Shown in pieces: positions 21,061 to 33,530 of a stretch of DNA of 64,000 nt. Position numbers and translations under genes: made by a program. Source of the DNA: Metellina segmentata. Lineage: Eukaryota; Arthropoda; Arachnida; Araneae; Tetragnathidae. The notes beneath the pieces are model-generated. The model searched no databases, had not been told where the DNA came from, and saw only the letters and a program-made list of their open reading frames with translations. Where the stretch lies: assembly GCA_947359465.1 (NCBI GenBank), contig OX375875.1:56043583-56107582 (forward strand), given 5' to 3'. Position 1 is the first letter of the stretch. Each line of letters opens with the position of its first letter.

Positions 21061-21805
21061 TGTTATTCGAAGTCGAGTCGTAAAGCTTCCCTTAATTGTT
21101 ATTTTACGGGTTCCTTCTCAATGGGGCGATGGGTTTTCGCCTTGCCATCAAAGGGGGATTTGAAACGACGTAATTGTTTCGTGCCAAGATGAACCCGGGT
21201 TCATAATAATAATAATATGAAAACAATATGTTTGAGTTTGGGCTGTTTGGTGAGCCGATGACATTAATTTGCATTTGGGCTCTGTGTACTTATTGGCAGT
21301 CCCTCAACAATTCTGATTCGATGAGATTTTCAGGCTGAGGCACTTTAATGGATACTTTTTGTGAAATGGTTTATGGTTTTCAATATAATTTTAACCGCTT
21401 GCTTTTTCAACACCGGTTTAGTTGTGTGTGGATGATGTCGTTACTCGAAGTCGAGTAGCAAAGCTTCTCTTAATTGTTATTTTACGGGTTCCTTTTCAAT
21501 GGGACGTTGGGATTTCGCCTTGCCATCATTGGAGATTTGTCGCGGCGTAATTGTTTCGTGCCAAGCTCAACTCGTCCATAGTACATATACGAAATCGATT
21601 TATTTTGTGTTTGGAGTGTTCCGTGAGCGATGCCATTAATCTGAAATTGAACTCTAGTAGTTAAGTTAAAGGTATCCGTGAATAAATGTGACATTATTTT
21701 CGGGATGAGACAGTTTAATTAAAACTTTTTTATGAAAGGGTGTATGGTATGTTTTCAAAGTCTCCAATATAATTTTTACTTTCTGCTTTACTATTCAAAT
21801 GTGAA
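21061..21805 (+). repeat. tandem duplication, period about 378 bp, beside terminal exon
   Basis: Copies at 21061-21425 and 21437-21805. They share CGAAGTCGAGT, AATTGTTATTTTACGGGTTC, TTTCGCCTTGCCATCA and GTAATTGTTTCGTGCCAAG, then diverge more toward the ends. The first copy starts 12 bp after the donor-like site at 21049, so it would lie in the 3' UTR or first downstream intron of MGAT4. Confidence 0.85.
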
Positions 21806-21964
21806 AAGGAGATGCTTTGTAAATTGAAAAGTACTTTGTGATGCGTTAATGGATTCTCTTCCAGGGAATGCAGACTGATTTGTTCTCACAAAGCTATTTT
21901 CCTGAACGCGCTTTAGTAAAGTGGTTTGATAGGAGAGAAAGTTGTTCGACACATCCACAGAAGC

Positions 21965-22240
21965 AAATTTTTTTGTGATGTGGTGAAATGCTTCTCCTTA
22001 CACATACAGGCTAGTTAATGTTGACTCGAATCAATTTTTGAAAGTTTAAGAAAAAAAAGACTATGTAGGCGAGAATGTCTTTCAACATGAAAAAATAAAC
22101 AGTACTTATTTGCTTTGTGAAGTGGTGGTGAGATTATCTTTACCAATACAGGCTAGTTTATGCTGACTAGAATATATTTCGATTTTAATGCTAGAGTTTT
22201 AGCAAAATGATAGGTGAGAGTATTGCTCAAAACAAGAAAA
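21965..22240 (+). repeat. diverged tandem duplication, period about 140 bp
   Basis: Two copies, each with a GTGAAGTGGTG / GTGATGTGGTGAAATG start, ACA.TACAGGCTAGTT, GACTCGAAT / GACTAGAAT and GAGAATGTCTTTCAACA / GAGAGTATTGCTCAAAACA. Confidence 0.65.
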
Positions 22241-24930
22241 CACATTGAATTAAAATTGTTCTAAATAATGACTGACAGTATTGTGAACTATAGTAACATA
22301 TTATGCGCTTGTTTTGAATGCATTTATAACACAAATAAAGATACTAGAGAGCAAACAAAATAAAACATACAATATTAAAAAAAACATCAGGACAGTATTA
22401 TCGTTCCTTTATTGCACACACGAGTACACCAAATATATCATGGCACGAGTTTATCAAAGTAGACTTTACATGTAGGTCGAACGTTTTCAATCACTTGATA
22501 TGGGATTCAAGATTCTTGGGTATAACATCGTTGAAAAATTTCATTTAAATGTATTATAATTCATTTAATTATATTAGTAAAAAACAGGTTTGAATACTGA
22601 GGAAACTGCAATAATTAATTCGGTAGATAATAAGTGTAGAATCATACATATTTTAAATTAAGTTTACCACTTGAAAATATAGTACTTAAATAAGATAATA
22701 CTTACATAATATATGCTATATAGTCCGGCTTTGGAGAGATGACCTTTAATTCACGTGGTTTAGGACCAAAATTATGAAATAAATCGTAAAAATCCACTCC
22801 TGAAATTGGTGTATTTAATCGGTCTCAGGGCCACTGGCGTAAGTGGTAGCTATGACTGACGTTTGACGAAACAAGTAATCGCCTATGGAGATCTCACTAC
22901 TTGATTTTGTGTATGGAAACTATTTTCCCTGACGAGCTTACATACTTTGTAGGAATGAACTCCCAAGAAGTCTTCTGCCTTATCATCAGAGCCACACTAT
23001 AAAACAATTTATATTTATTTGTAATTCAATCATTTATTTGCAATGAGATGTGTAACATCAAGTAACTATTTACAGGTGTACGAAGGCTGTCAGGTATTGA
23101 TAAGTAGTGAAATGCTCAAACTTCAAAGCAATTGCAAGATGAAGCAAGCGCTACTCATGTACGTACAATATTACTATAATATATCTCCTTTCTTAATATT
23201 GAATTCACATCTATATAAATACAGAAGGGAGATAGTGTGTTTTTACATTGAATATGTTCATCGTATTTCAATCTGTTTATCTGTTTCGGGCCCTTTTAAT
23301 GGTAAATCAGTAGTTTCTTCGTTTCGTGTATGTCTGTATGTGCATGTGTGCCTGCAGTATGTCCAAATGTCTGAATATACTTTCATGAAACTTCGAATAC
23401 TGTGGTGATTGGTAGTAAACTAATGTCCGAATATCACTGCGCACGCATCAATCTGTTTGTCTCCATTCTTGTTTTATGTCTCTCTGTGTTTGTACACGTA
23501 TCCAAAATATTATTCTTTAAATAAATTTTCACAAAATCTTATATATTTAATAAAACTTATTTTGTGAATTTGGAAATAAAATGTTTAACATTCTCCAGTT
23601 TGCATTTTATGCAAGTTTCTCACTAAAACGTTTTCTTCTCGGCCCTTACCCACCTTACTTACCAGAGGTATACGGCTCTATTGATAGGATTGACATTAAA
23701 ATGGCTGACTATCCTTTGCGTTTATTATACTTACAGATATCCAAATTTCTAAATAAACGATCTGTTATGTTTTCAATCTCAGAAATAAGATGCCATTGAT
23801 AAGCTTATGACATCTCTTGAATCTTGGCTATTATATTTCCCACGATTGTTTTCAAGTTCAGTATTTCTATTTAGATCAATGTTCGCGGAGTTCAATCTTA
23901 AGATGTCCTCTAACTGCATTCTCTGAGAAGAAAGATCTCGCTTTACTAGCCTAGAAAGCAATGATGTTTCACACAGTTCTAGCCTTAAAATCGCATCGCG
24001 CCTGCCATTTACTGCCATTACTGCACGAGATTTACATGAAGGAGTAGCCGTCTGCTATTTGTCCAGATTAATTGATTAAATTTATGTGGGCCACCGCCCT
24101 GTACACACTTTTAGATGCGTCAGCGATGGCACCAAGATCTTAAAACATGCTTCCTTGAGAAGCATTTATTTGCTGTTTTCCAAGCTGATGAGTGATATCA
24201 CTGAGACGACGATTTTCACCCTCTCAAATATTTCCTTGTTGGGAAGAAATCTTGTGTCTGACTCAGCTTGGCCATGCGTGGCCCTTGCGCTATAAAACCC
24301 CAATCAACCAACCATCCAATTTTCAGGAGTCATGATTTATGCATAAAATATTGGCCATGGAATTGAGTAGACCCAAGGGATCGAAATTACGAGCAGTTTA
24401 TGGTAACATTGAATATTTAATAAGTGAGTCCTTAACTTCGACTTGAAGATACAATTTCCTTGGGGGTTTCAAGTGATTACTAGTTTTAATTTCATAAGTG
24501 AGGGTAAAAAAAGTCACTACAAACATTCATCGAAATGTTATTTCCAAATCTTACCTTCTGGAACTTAACTTGTTCCAGTTCCCCAAAACGCGTCTTGGTT
24601 GAATTTAATCTTTTCCCCACGTAACCACAGTAAACACAATTTTCCTTTTTTTTTTACTGGGGGGGGGGGAATGATGGCGGTGCTACCAATCCAAAAATCG
24701 TGAACAGAAAATGTAATTGACTATTTATCACTGTAATTCGATTCAATTTACGATTTTCCAATAAAACTTCGACTCAAAGCAAACTATCCGTTTTTTACGG
24801 CTTAAACATCTGGTTACTGAAACGGCCCAAAACAGTCGAGATAATCCTGTCTTTCGTTACGGTGATTCAGATTGTATTGTACTTTAGTATCCTGAAGAAT
24901 CAACCCGAATCAGTTTGGGCTTCCTTCCCT
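22241..24930. other. intergenic AT-rich region
   Basis: No gene recognised. Short open frames at 23043-23408, 23581-23799 and 23779-24018 have no motif. A possible short-element tail is noted at 24215-24310. A G-run (24660-24669) follows a T-run. Confidence 0.5.
24215..24310 (+). repeat. putative short dispersed element tail
   Basis: Contains TGACTCAGCTTGGCCATGCG, CCTTGCGC and AATCAACCAACC. A diverged match (TTTGACTCAGAGCAGCCAA, CCTTGCGCC, AATCAACCAACC) lies at about 35025-35085, suggesting an interspersed repeat. Confidence 0.45.
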
Positions 24931-24938
24931 TTTTGTTT

Positions 24939-25200
24939 CATATGACCAAGAGATTTGGCACAACTCGAGGGTCCTTTGAGTGCAAAAGGCTCGGCTTTAA
25001 AGAGCATCGAGGCCATTTTATTAACTTACAAAGTATCATATACTTCCAGGTAATACCACGATCCCACTTCCTATTCTTTTCCATATGACCAAGATATTTG
25101 ACACAACTCGAGGGACCTTTGCTTTACAGGCTTGTCGTTTAAGCCTTTGTAGTGATTTAGAAAGTATCATACCTTTCCAGAATCCACGATCACACAATAG
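24939..25200 (+). repeat. tandem duplication, period about 143 bp
   Basis: CATATGACCAAGA.ATTTG.CACAACTCGAGGG.CCTTTG starts at 24939 and again at 25082. The copies also share AAAGTATCATA..TTCCAG and a CACGATC tail. Confidence 0.8.
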
Positions 25201-25360
25201 AGACTGCAAGATAGGAACATAATGGCGACATAAATTCTCACGCCTCTAGGAGAAAAGCACAGAGATGACCTCCTAGGCCAGCTAGTCGTAATTTTGATGA
25301 AAAACTGTGTACCGTTTTGGAAGTCAAGTGACAAACAAAAAACAAAGTTTCTAAATATTC

Positions 25361-25600
25361 TTCAGTTTTCAACTCTTCGAAGGACAAATATCTGTAATTT
25401 TGGAAACCACTATAAATTCTCGAGTTCTAACAAAATATTATTTAATTTAACGCTATTTTGAAGCTCCGTAAGCAGAGGATCTGTCAAAACAAATGTTTCT
25501 AGACGAAACAATATTCGACAGTTTTCAACTCTTCGAAGGACATGGAAACCACTATAAATTCGCGAGTTCTAACAAAATATTATTTAAATTTAAAATAGCC
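25361..25600 (+). repeat. direct repeat, period about 158 bp
   Basis: CAGTTTTCAACTCTTCGAAG and GGAAACCACTATAAATTC.CG with AGTTCTAACAAAATATTATT occur at about 25363-25432 and 25518-25593. The second copy lacks about 18 bp between the two blocks. Confidence 0.85.
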
Positions 25601-26379
25601 TGATTACTTTTGAATGAGAGTTAACAACTTCAATTTTTTATTTTTAAATGCTGAAACGCCAAATGAAAACTTAACTTCCTTATAGAAAGCACCACGGTAA
25701 ATATTTTAATTGTAACGAACAAATGTTCCCGTTTAAATTTCGTTTTCATATTTATTGCATGCATTCATTTAAGCAAATCTGAAAAACCTTCATGCATATT
25801 TTCATGATATAAAAATTGCTTTATTACAGTTAGAATATCCTTGAAGACGATTCTTGAAAAGAAATGATTTGTCGATTCCAGCCATAATCTCCATCTGCTG
25901 TTTCACATTATTTACGGCTTTCCAAGATATTTCACCAAGTTAAACGTGGAAGAAGATTCAAGGCACGACGTCTTGTCTTTTCCCATACGAACTGATATTG
26001 TGTGATCATACATCTGTGATATATTTGTACACCTGTAAAATAAAATATATTTCATTATCAGCAATAAAAAATGAAAATTTAGGGTATTGTGTTTTTCTTA
26101 AAAAGATTAGTAGATTTATTCAACTGAGATAAATGCACTTAAACTTATGTACATTCATTTTTAGTTTTCCAATTATTGCAAAACAAACTTTAAAATTTGA
26201 GTTTACTAAAATGGTGGAATGACTATTTTATTCACGTACTCTATAAATAGAGCAGGAAAGAACCTTTCTATTTCTTAAGACTTTCGGTACTGATGAAAAC
26301 AAAAAGTGGTTGATATTTTAAGGAATTTTTCATTGTAGGTTGAACCCCTCTAAATCGTTTCGACGCGATATTCCTTCTA

Positions 26380-26535
26380 TCGAAATATGACAAAACTTTT
26401 ATAGTGACAGGATTTCTCGTGATTAAGATACTGTCGATTAATTGATGATGACATGGTCAAGATCTGGTCGGTTTAAATTTAATGATGATATATCCCGTCC
26501 ATAAAGATCTGGTCAATTTTTTCAATCATGAAATA
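26380..26535 (+). repeat. GATATC-type array fragment
   Basis: Diverged words AAGATACTGTCGAT, TGATGACATGGTCAAGATCTGG and ATATCCCGTCCATAAAGATC, related to the intronic arrays at 9.7-14.1 kb. Shows that the family is not restricted to MGAT4. Confidence 0.55.
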
Positions 26536-27180
26536 CCTTGTTGAGACAACCCAGAGTGGTTGACAAGACTTGTGAAATACATTGTTTTTACCAAAATGTA
26601 CTTCCTGGAAGAGATATAAACTAGTGTATCGTTAGTTAATGTTTGGCTAAGTGATGTGAGGACTAAGTTCACCACGATGGTTAAATGTGACAGTGGCTAC
26701 CTTTAGATGATAAATTGACAATTGCGTGGCAGCTGTATAAGGCCCGGTGCACACATCCAATTTTTCAACGTGCGGCGCAGCTGCCGCAACGCAAGTGCGG
26801 TCTGAGATACATTAGACCCAATGGAGTAGTGCACACATGTCTGGCGCAGCTGCTACGACGTACGTCCAACTTGCGTGCAATTTGTGGCGCAGTTCCCCAC
26901 GACGCCGCAAACGATTCTCTCCGTTCTGAAGTACCTTTTTTTTTAAATATATAAATGGAATATAAATAATAATTAAAAAATGGTTCTATCCAGTAAGGTC
27001 TGTTTTGTTACAAAATATACTTTTTTTACATCAAGTATGCGAAACAAACACGTTTTCTTCGATATAATATTTATTGCAAATGGCGCGAAATGAGAACTTG
27101 CGTCATTTCACGGTTATGTGTGCGTACTTGGGCTTCGATGCCTCAGTGGCGCTGCACGTTGAAAAACCGGATGTGTGCAC

Positions 27181-30100
27181 TAGGGTGGGCCGAAAAACAC
27201 TTTTTTTTCGAAATCGATATTCTAATAGTGCGGAAAGGGTTTTCTCTGGGTTCAATAAACATGGTGTAAAATATTTTTTTGATTGGATAATATCTTCTGC
27301 CCAATCATCGCACTTGAATTTTGGAAGCGTAGGACATGTAATTATTTTTCAATATTGCTATTCTAATAGTGCGGAAGAGGTGCTCACTGGACTCAACAAG
27401 AAATGTGTAAAACATTTTTTCGATCGAATAATATCTTCTGTTCCCACATCGTAATTGAAATTTTGTTATTTTTAAAGAAAAGTGCACTTTTTATGGGTTA
27501 TAGAAATAAGTCAAACATGAAAAATATATGGGAACAAACGCTGTTAATGGCTTTATTGTATTGTACAATTGATTATATTGCCTGAAAATTATTAAATAAT
27601 AGCTGAGTCACAATATATTAATATAATATTTGTTAAGAATATTGTAACCATATAAAAGTTTTGACATGCTAATACCAAAAGTTTACTTCCACTTAATCAG
27701 CAGGAAGAGGCTTGAAATCAGCCTTATGGTCCAATTCAGGCATAATTGACCGGGAAAAAAATGTGGATCTAATGAACCCGTCTCTACTTCGAAACCCATA
27801 AACCTTAGCGGATGCTTCTGTCACTAACTTGACACATCGTTCAACTGCCTGTGTGTGACATGGGAAGTCAACAAAGTCCCATTCTGGATTTTTCTTATCA
27901 CGCACGATGGAACTAAATATGGTAGTGGATATATCACGGAGGATTGGTGGAGAAGTAATAGTAATTGATGACCAGTCAATCATTTCCGTATAGTCAGCAG
28001 CTTCAAAATTCAGTTTTGGTGGGAGAAATACACTTCCTGACTTAACACACATTGGAAGATGACTCTATATACTTAATTATACGTCGTGCAGCAAGTTCTC
28101 TGATGTGCGGTCTATCATCCTTCAACATACACAGCAAGATATTCTCAGGATGAGCAATGAACGAATTTCGACAAATTACTCCATCAACAACGTCCTTGAG
28201 GTCTTGAGATAAATACCTGTATCTAGAAAAAGTATTCAACACATGCTTAGCTCCATCTTTCAGCGAGTGTATGGACTTTATATTAAACCAGTTGGGAGTG
28301 TAAACTTTCATAACAACCTCAGCAATTTGTTTCAACTTCATAGAAGGATCTGGAGAACTAACATATAGTCTTAGAATTCTGTTCGCTGTTGTCAGCCAGC
28401 GTGAATGTGATAATGAACCAGGACTGCGTCTAGCCAGTTCATCTGAAGTACTACCCAATCGCACCGCTTGAGATATTCCTAGCAAGTACATTTGATCCTT
28501 ACTTAAGTCACGTCTATCAGTTGTTGGTAACTCGCCGTTAATAATTTCGAAAGGTGTCACTGGCAAAGTTTCACGTGTAAGGAGCGCCATCCCAATAAAA
28601 CCAGAATATGATTTTGGACCATTTGTTGGCCCATCCAACGTTTCAAACAGATGCCTCAGAGAGAGTTCATTAAAATGCATAAGACATATTACCCACTGCA
28701 GAGGTTTTCCGAGTTTCAATTCTAAACACCGAATTATACCGGACTTCCATCCGGTATTAACAGATGTGCCGTCACAGCCAATTGCCAGAAGCTGAGAAAG
28801 ATCTCTTGTGATCCCTTCAAAATATCTAGTAATAGTCACGGAAATTTGTTTTGCGGTGCCAAATGATGGACTCAAATGAGTAATGTAACGTGAACCCGGT
28901 TCTTCAATAAGAGATAAATGTTCCTCTTTTGCTTTTCTCGTGTATCTGTTAGTATCTACTATCTCCTATATCAATGTAGAATCTTTACGACCATCGAAAT
29001 GCAGGCCCTTCAACGGTAATGCCCGAGATTCACTTAAAGCTTGACATTTTAAATTGTTTCTAACTGTAGCTTTTTCCCTTCGCAGTTTGTTTTTGTCAAC
29101 CACCAAATCTGAGTTGTTGATAGTTTTGAGACAGACATCGTGAAGAACACTTGAAACAATTGTAGCCACAGCCCGGTCCGAGACTCCAAACCTGTCGGCA
29201 ATCACAGCAGTTGAAGGGAGGCCAAGTTGCATTTGTGATGATTTAGATACAATCGGAGTTAATTATTTGTAACTAGGATCAGTATGAGAGATTAAACGGT
29301 TCGATGTTGATGGTTTGTAAATGTCCGTTTCTTTCGTAATGTACATACCCTACGTTAGGCGTTGCTTGTGGATGATTTAAATATAAATTGTGAGCCTTTC
29401 TATCAGCATTATCAATAATATTTTGAAGTCGTTTTGTTTCTTTAATGTCAAGCAAGCCTATATAAAGAAGTCTCGTTGTCCGTTGATCTTTCAGGAATTT
29501 ATGCCCATTTCGAGTTAATTTTCTAGTACGTCCGCATGTACAATCTTCAAAAGTAATACATTTGCAGACTGCAATGTCAAATAACCTTGTGCATGCTTCT
29601 TGTCGAAATGCTTTGATCTTTGTTTGGGAAGCCTTACTAGTCTTATCTCTTTTGTAAGACCTCTTAAAATTGGTATATTTTCATGGTAGGTATGGATCAT
29701 TTGCAGTATTCGAGAATGGGTCACAATGGGAATGGCGGTACTTGCTTTTGCCTATACAGACTCAATTTTAGTTGCAACATTTTCCGCAATTCTCGAAAAA
29801 CTCGGTTCTTTGTTCCCAGTTTTGGGTGCAAGATTAATTATCTCAAAGAAGCAGCAACACAGCATATCTTCGTATGTAGGAAGATTTATTTGAGATATAT
29901 ATTTGGGGCTTCCAAATATTGGACATTTAAATTTGTTCCGCGTACTTATTTTTGATGTCATGTCTATTAACAACTCAATCAAATCAAAAGTACGAAGAAC
30001 TCAATTTAAAAACTCACACATTTCCGATTTCGTAGCGCGAACTAGTAGTAAAAGGCACCACGATGTCTCTTCCCAGGCGCCAGTCTCAGTAGCAACACGT

Positions 30101-30565
30101 GTCACGACAGTACGTATAATGAAATTACCAGAACACTGGAAATAAGTGCGGTGGAATGTGAACTGTGAACCCCACTCCCCTCATTTCACTTCCTGTCAGA
30201 TACATGCAGTATGAAAAAACAAAATAAAGTGCACTTTTCTTCAAAAATAGCAACATTTCAACTGCGATGGGGGAACAGAAGATATTATTCGATCGAAAAA
30301 ATATTTTACACCTTTCTTGTTGAACCCAGTGGGCTCCTCTTCCGCACTATTACAATAGCAATATTGAACAATAATTATATTTTTTACGCCGAGTAAATAT
30401 TGCCAATTTTTACCCAAATTTCCAAAATTCAAGTGCGATGCGGGGGCAGAAGATATTATCCAATCAAAAAAATATTTTGCACCGTGTTTATTGTACCCAG
30501 AGAGAACCCTTTCCGCACCATTAGAATATCGATTTCGAAAAAAAAGTGTTTTTCGGCCCATCCTA
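27181..30565 (-). mobile_element. 3385-bp hAT-like DNA transposon, long TIRs, 8-bp TSD
   Basis: The ends TAGGGTGGGCCGAAAAACAC and (reverse-complemented right end) TAGGATGGGCCGAAAAACAC open TIRs of about 310-340 bp. Flanks are GTGTGCAC on both sides (27173-27180, 30566-30573), an 8-bp target duplication fitting the nTnnnnAn preference described for hAT elements. Each TIR holds two tandem diverged copies of a segment of about 145 bp (ATATTCTAATAGTGCGGAA through AATATCTTCTG). The interior carries one nearly readable transposase on the minus strand. The insertion lies inside another TIR element, whose reconstructed empty site GGATGTGTGCACCCGGGCT confirms the boundaries. Confidence 0.88.
27693..29982 (-). 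pseudogene. transposase of divergent hAT-like family, broken
   Basis: A protein of roughly 700-760 residues can be followed from 29982 (or Met at 29958) to 27693 across at least two in-frame stops (29752, 28966) and frameshifts near 29.6 kb and 28.05 kb. Order of motifs: cysteine pattern CKCITFEDCTC; TTRLLYIGLLD; a helix-turn-helix-like STAVIADRFGVSDRAVATIV; LSPSFGTAKQIS; IGCDGTSVNTG; a C-x2-H motif in WVICLMHFNELSLRHLF; LSHSRWLTTANRILRL; AHPENILLCMLKDDR; and FPCHTQAVERCVKLVTEAS near the end. The D..., CxxH and RW order resembles hAT transposases, but no classic hATC dimerisation motif was seen. I cannot assign a named family. Similar arthropod proteins exist as uncharacterised entries in my memory, unverified. 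Confidence 0.8.
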
Positions 30566-30580
30566 GTGTGCACCCGGGCT

Positions 30581-31365
30581 CAATATCACGGGTGCATTTC
30601 ATACCACGTACAGGGAATGTAAGCGATGGACGATTTTTACCTTGAAAAGTCCGCTATTATCTTTAGCAGCAGTATAAAGATAAGACTGAGTGGCAATGAA
30701 AAGTGAAGCCGAGAACAGTCGGTTATAGAAAAGTTTCGCACAGTTGATCGAGGTGATGTGCGTTGGATGGACATTTTGACTGTTTACATTGGACCATCGA
30801 ATGAAGTGCTCGTCAGTGAATGCTAGCATTATTTGGAGTTTGGCATAAACCTCCATGTGACCTTTATTTGAAAGACGCCTAAAAGACAATTCATGATTGA
30901 CTTTCACAAATTATTTCAGGGAAAAAAGGTTAGAATTCTAAATAGGTGTTTCGACACTATCTGGGCAAAATTGTAAAGGGTGGTAAAGTGGGGGCCAAAA
31001 TTAACATTTATAGAAAGGCCACGCATGCAATCATGACTGACAAATCTAGTATATGCCTTACCCCGTATTGGAACCAGGAACTTGTGAATACAGAAGTAAT
31101 ATTCCGACGATTGAAGAATCCTTGATTCGTCCGTGTCCATTGGGCAGTCCCATACATCAGATGAAAAATTTTGTATCGATGCATGCCGTTGAAAATCCGA
31201 GCAAGGAACGACGTCTTATGCCACAGAAACGTTTTTGGAAACTATACTAAGCACGTTCCTCTACTACCTAAACGCATCATTTCCGGCAAAAAAAATGTTT
31301 TATTTGGGTCTCCTCTACCAATCCGTACAATTTCACAAGATATTTTTGAAACACCCTGTATATAC
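30581..31365. other. unassigned region, possible transposon remnant
   Basis: The minus strand ends outward with ACAGGGTGTTTCAAAAATAT (31346-31365), a terminus style common in mariner-related elements. Minus-strand frames at 30599-30907 and 30916-31140 have no motif I recognise, and no matching opposite TIR was found. Confidence 0.35.
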
Positions 31366-33520
31366 TACTGTTCTGTAAGTTAATTTTTGTAGGGGTGGCT
31401 AAGTTTACCACAGTAAATATACTTACAGTATCTTTGGAATCTAACAGAAAAATAAAGGTAGAGATTGAAAATTAATTGTCAAATTTTGTCTGTTTAAAAA
31501 CTGTAAAGTATTATAAGTAGTAGCATTTCTTTTGAAAGTTATAGATTTCAATTTGTTAGTTACGTATTTTAGTTGAATATAAGTACACACAAAATGATAA
31601 ATTTTGGATTATAATTTTGAAAAATCTGAAACTTATTAATAAAGAGGAATTTTCATAGTAGAGACCTATTCATCCTTGTCATAGCTTATTTTTCGTATTT
31701 TAACATTAAAAAGTATCTGCATAAGCTTAAATCTGAAACAGTTATGATAAATGTAGTCAGATATTTTGATAAAACCTATGCAATTAGAAAAAAATATAAT
31801 ATATTATGTGGATTGGACTAATTTGGAGATATTTTAAAACCTTTAAAAGAGATAGAAAAAAATAAAGTTAATTAATCCTAAAATGTCTTTTATGTATGAA
31901 AATAAAGATACAAATTTTTAATGAAAGTCTCTTCCTCAAGTGTGGCTTATTAAGTTCAGTTTCTAATTAATTTACTGTCAAATTCATCCTACCAGGAATT
32001 CTTCAATAAGAAGTTCCTATAGGAAATATAAGAAGTTCCTATAGGAAATACAAAGAAAATTAAACGTAATCCATAATAATTACATACATGGAAAATAATT
32101 AATATTGCTTTTCAAGGCAAGTTTTGATTATTTCTCGAAAATTAATTATTAAACCCCTCATATTTATTTTTCATATACTATTTAAATTTTAACTCTTTTT
32201 AAAAAGGTGTAATTTTGAATATTGAAAGAAAAATCATGAAACATTTTAACTATGTCTGGAATGATATCGATAATTTTATTAAAATTTCGTGTCGTTTCAT
32301 TTTTACCTGGGGAGTTAAAAATAGTTATATACACGTTTAAAACGATGTTGGGTAAAGTGGGGTAAGTGCATTTTCGAAGGGGAGAGTGAATAGGATTTTC
32401 AAAATATTAGAGCCGAACTGAGCGGCCATCTTGGGGATTCTACAATATACAATCTGCACTTTCATAATTTTGTCATAAGTATGTCCTGAAACGAGGCATA
32501 ACTTCCAGGAAAGGTTTCAAAGCACACCTGTCGATTCTACTTGGTGTATCAAATTACAGGGGATCTTTGAAATTCAAGAGCATTCATCAATATTAACCAC
32601 ATGTTTTGATTTTGTCATGTAAGTAACTAGTATCTATCTTTCTGTTTAACCTTTAAGATCTTAGATTTCTTCAATCGTCTCACAGGACGGCTCTTTGTCC
32701 TGCACATCCCATGGCCCCTTACCTAACTTGAGCGATAGAGCCTTGAGTGGCATTTACGACTGACGCTTTCCTTTCATAGTTGTGTGTGGCGTGTCGTTTG
32801 GCGATAGAGAGATATCACAGGAACGATCATCTGCCTTTCCCAGAAAGCGTTCGCACCTCGACAGGGTAGGGTATCGAACTAAAGGAGGTTTTCTCTAGCA
32901 GGTCAGTCGCTGACAACTGGAAAATGGTGATCGATACCAGCGATCACTTAAATAGGGATAACATCAACCGTACACAGATATATACCATACCACTGGTGTA
33001 AACGAAATTTTAGTGGTAACAATTCTCTATGCGCCGCAGAGTAAAGGTTAAGAATACCATCAATTGTTTGCCCTTTGTTTTTATAAGTATTAGACCATTG
33101 TCTGCACCTACCACAGATTAAAAAAATTACAGGAGGGAGTAGTGCGGATGCTGCCATTGGAGAAAGTTCAAATTAGTCTGCACTTACCCATCTTTTTCTT
33201 TTGTGAGGGTAATAGTAGCAGGAGAAGAAGATGGTAACAGATTAAAAACAAAGACGTGTTAGCAATCGGTTATTGGTCCATAGTTAAGTTCTTGGGGAAA
33301 CCCAGTGTTAAGCACTATGTTGTGTAAATACTATGTTTTGAAAATGGTGATCCTCTTACAAGAGAAAGTTACCGTCGATAATCGGCTCAACTACTTTCAA
33401 ACCCCCTTACAAAGATGCAAGTTTTGTAGTGACAAATGATATAATTTGCATACTTCCACCTCCAGTAGTGGGAAGACGAGTAGTTTTTGAAATTGAATCC
33501 TCAAACTAAAATGAACTATA
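31366..33520. other. AT-rich intergenic sequence
   Basis: Nothing recognised except a short direct repeat AAGAAGTTCCTATAGGAAAT at about 32009-32048. No coding frame with a known motif. Confidence 0.55.
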
Positions 33521-33530
33521 ATTTCTTATA

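Larger units (their letters stand above)
26741..30580. mobile_element. outer TIR element interrupted by hAT-like transposon
   Basis: Left end GGCCCGGTGCACACATCC then TTTTTCAACGTGC.GCGC; the right end carries the same in inverted orientation (GCACGTTGAAAAACCGG..GTGTGCACCCGGGCT) but is split by the 3.4-kb insertion at 27181-30565. Without it the outer element would be about 450 bp. No clear target duplication of its own. Confidence 0.75.

Noticed and set aside
30241..30573. 110-codon frame with repeated YSN..AE....NK motifs as a protein
   Set aside because: It is the TIR of the hAT-like element; the internal similarity comes from the tandem repeat within the TIR.
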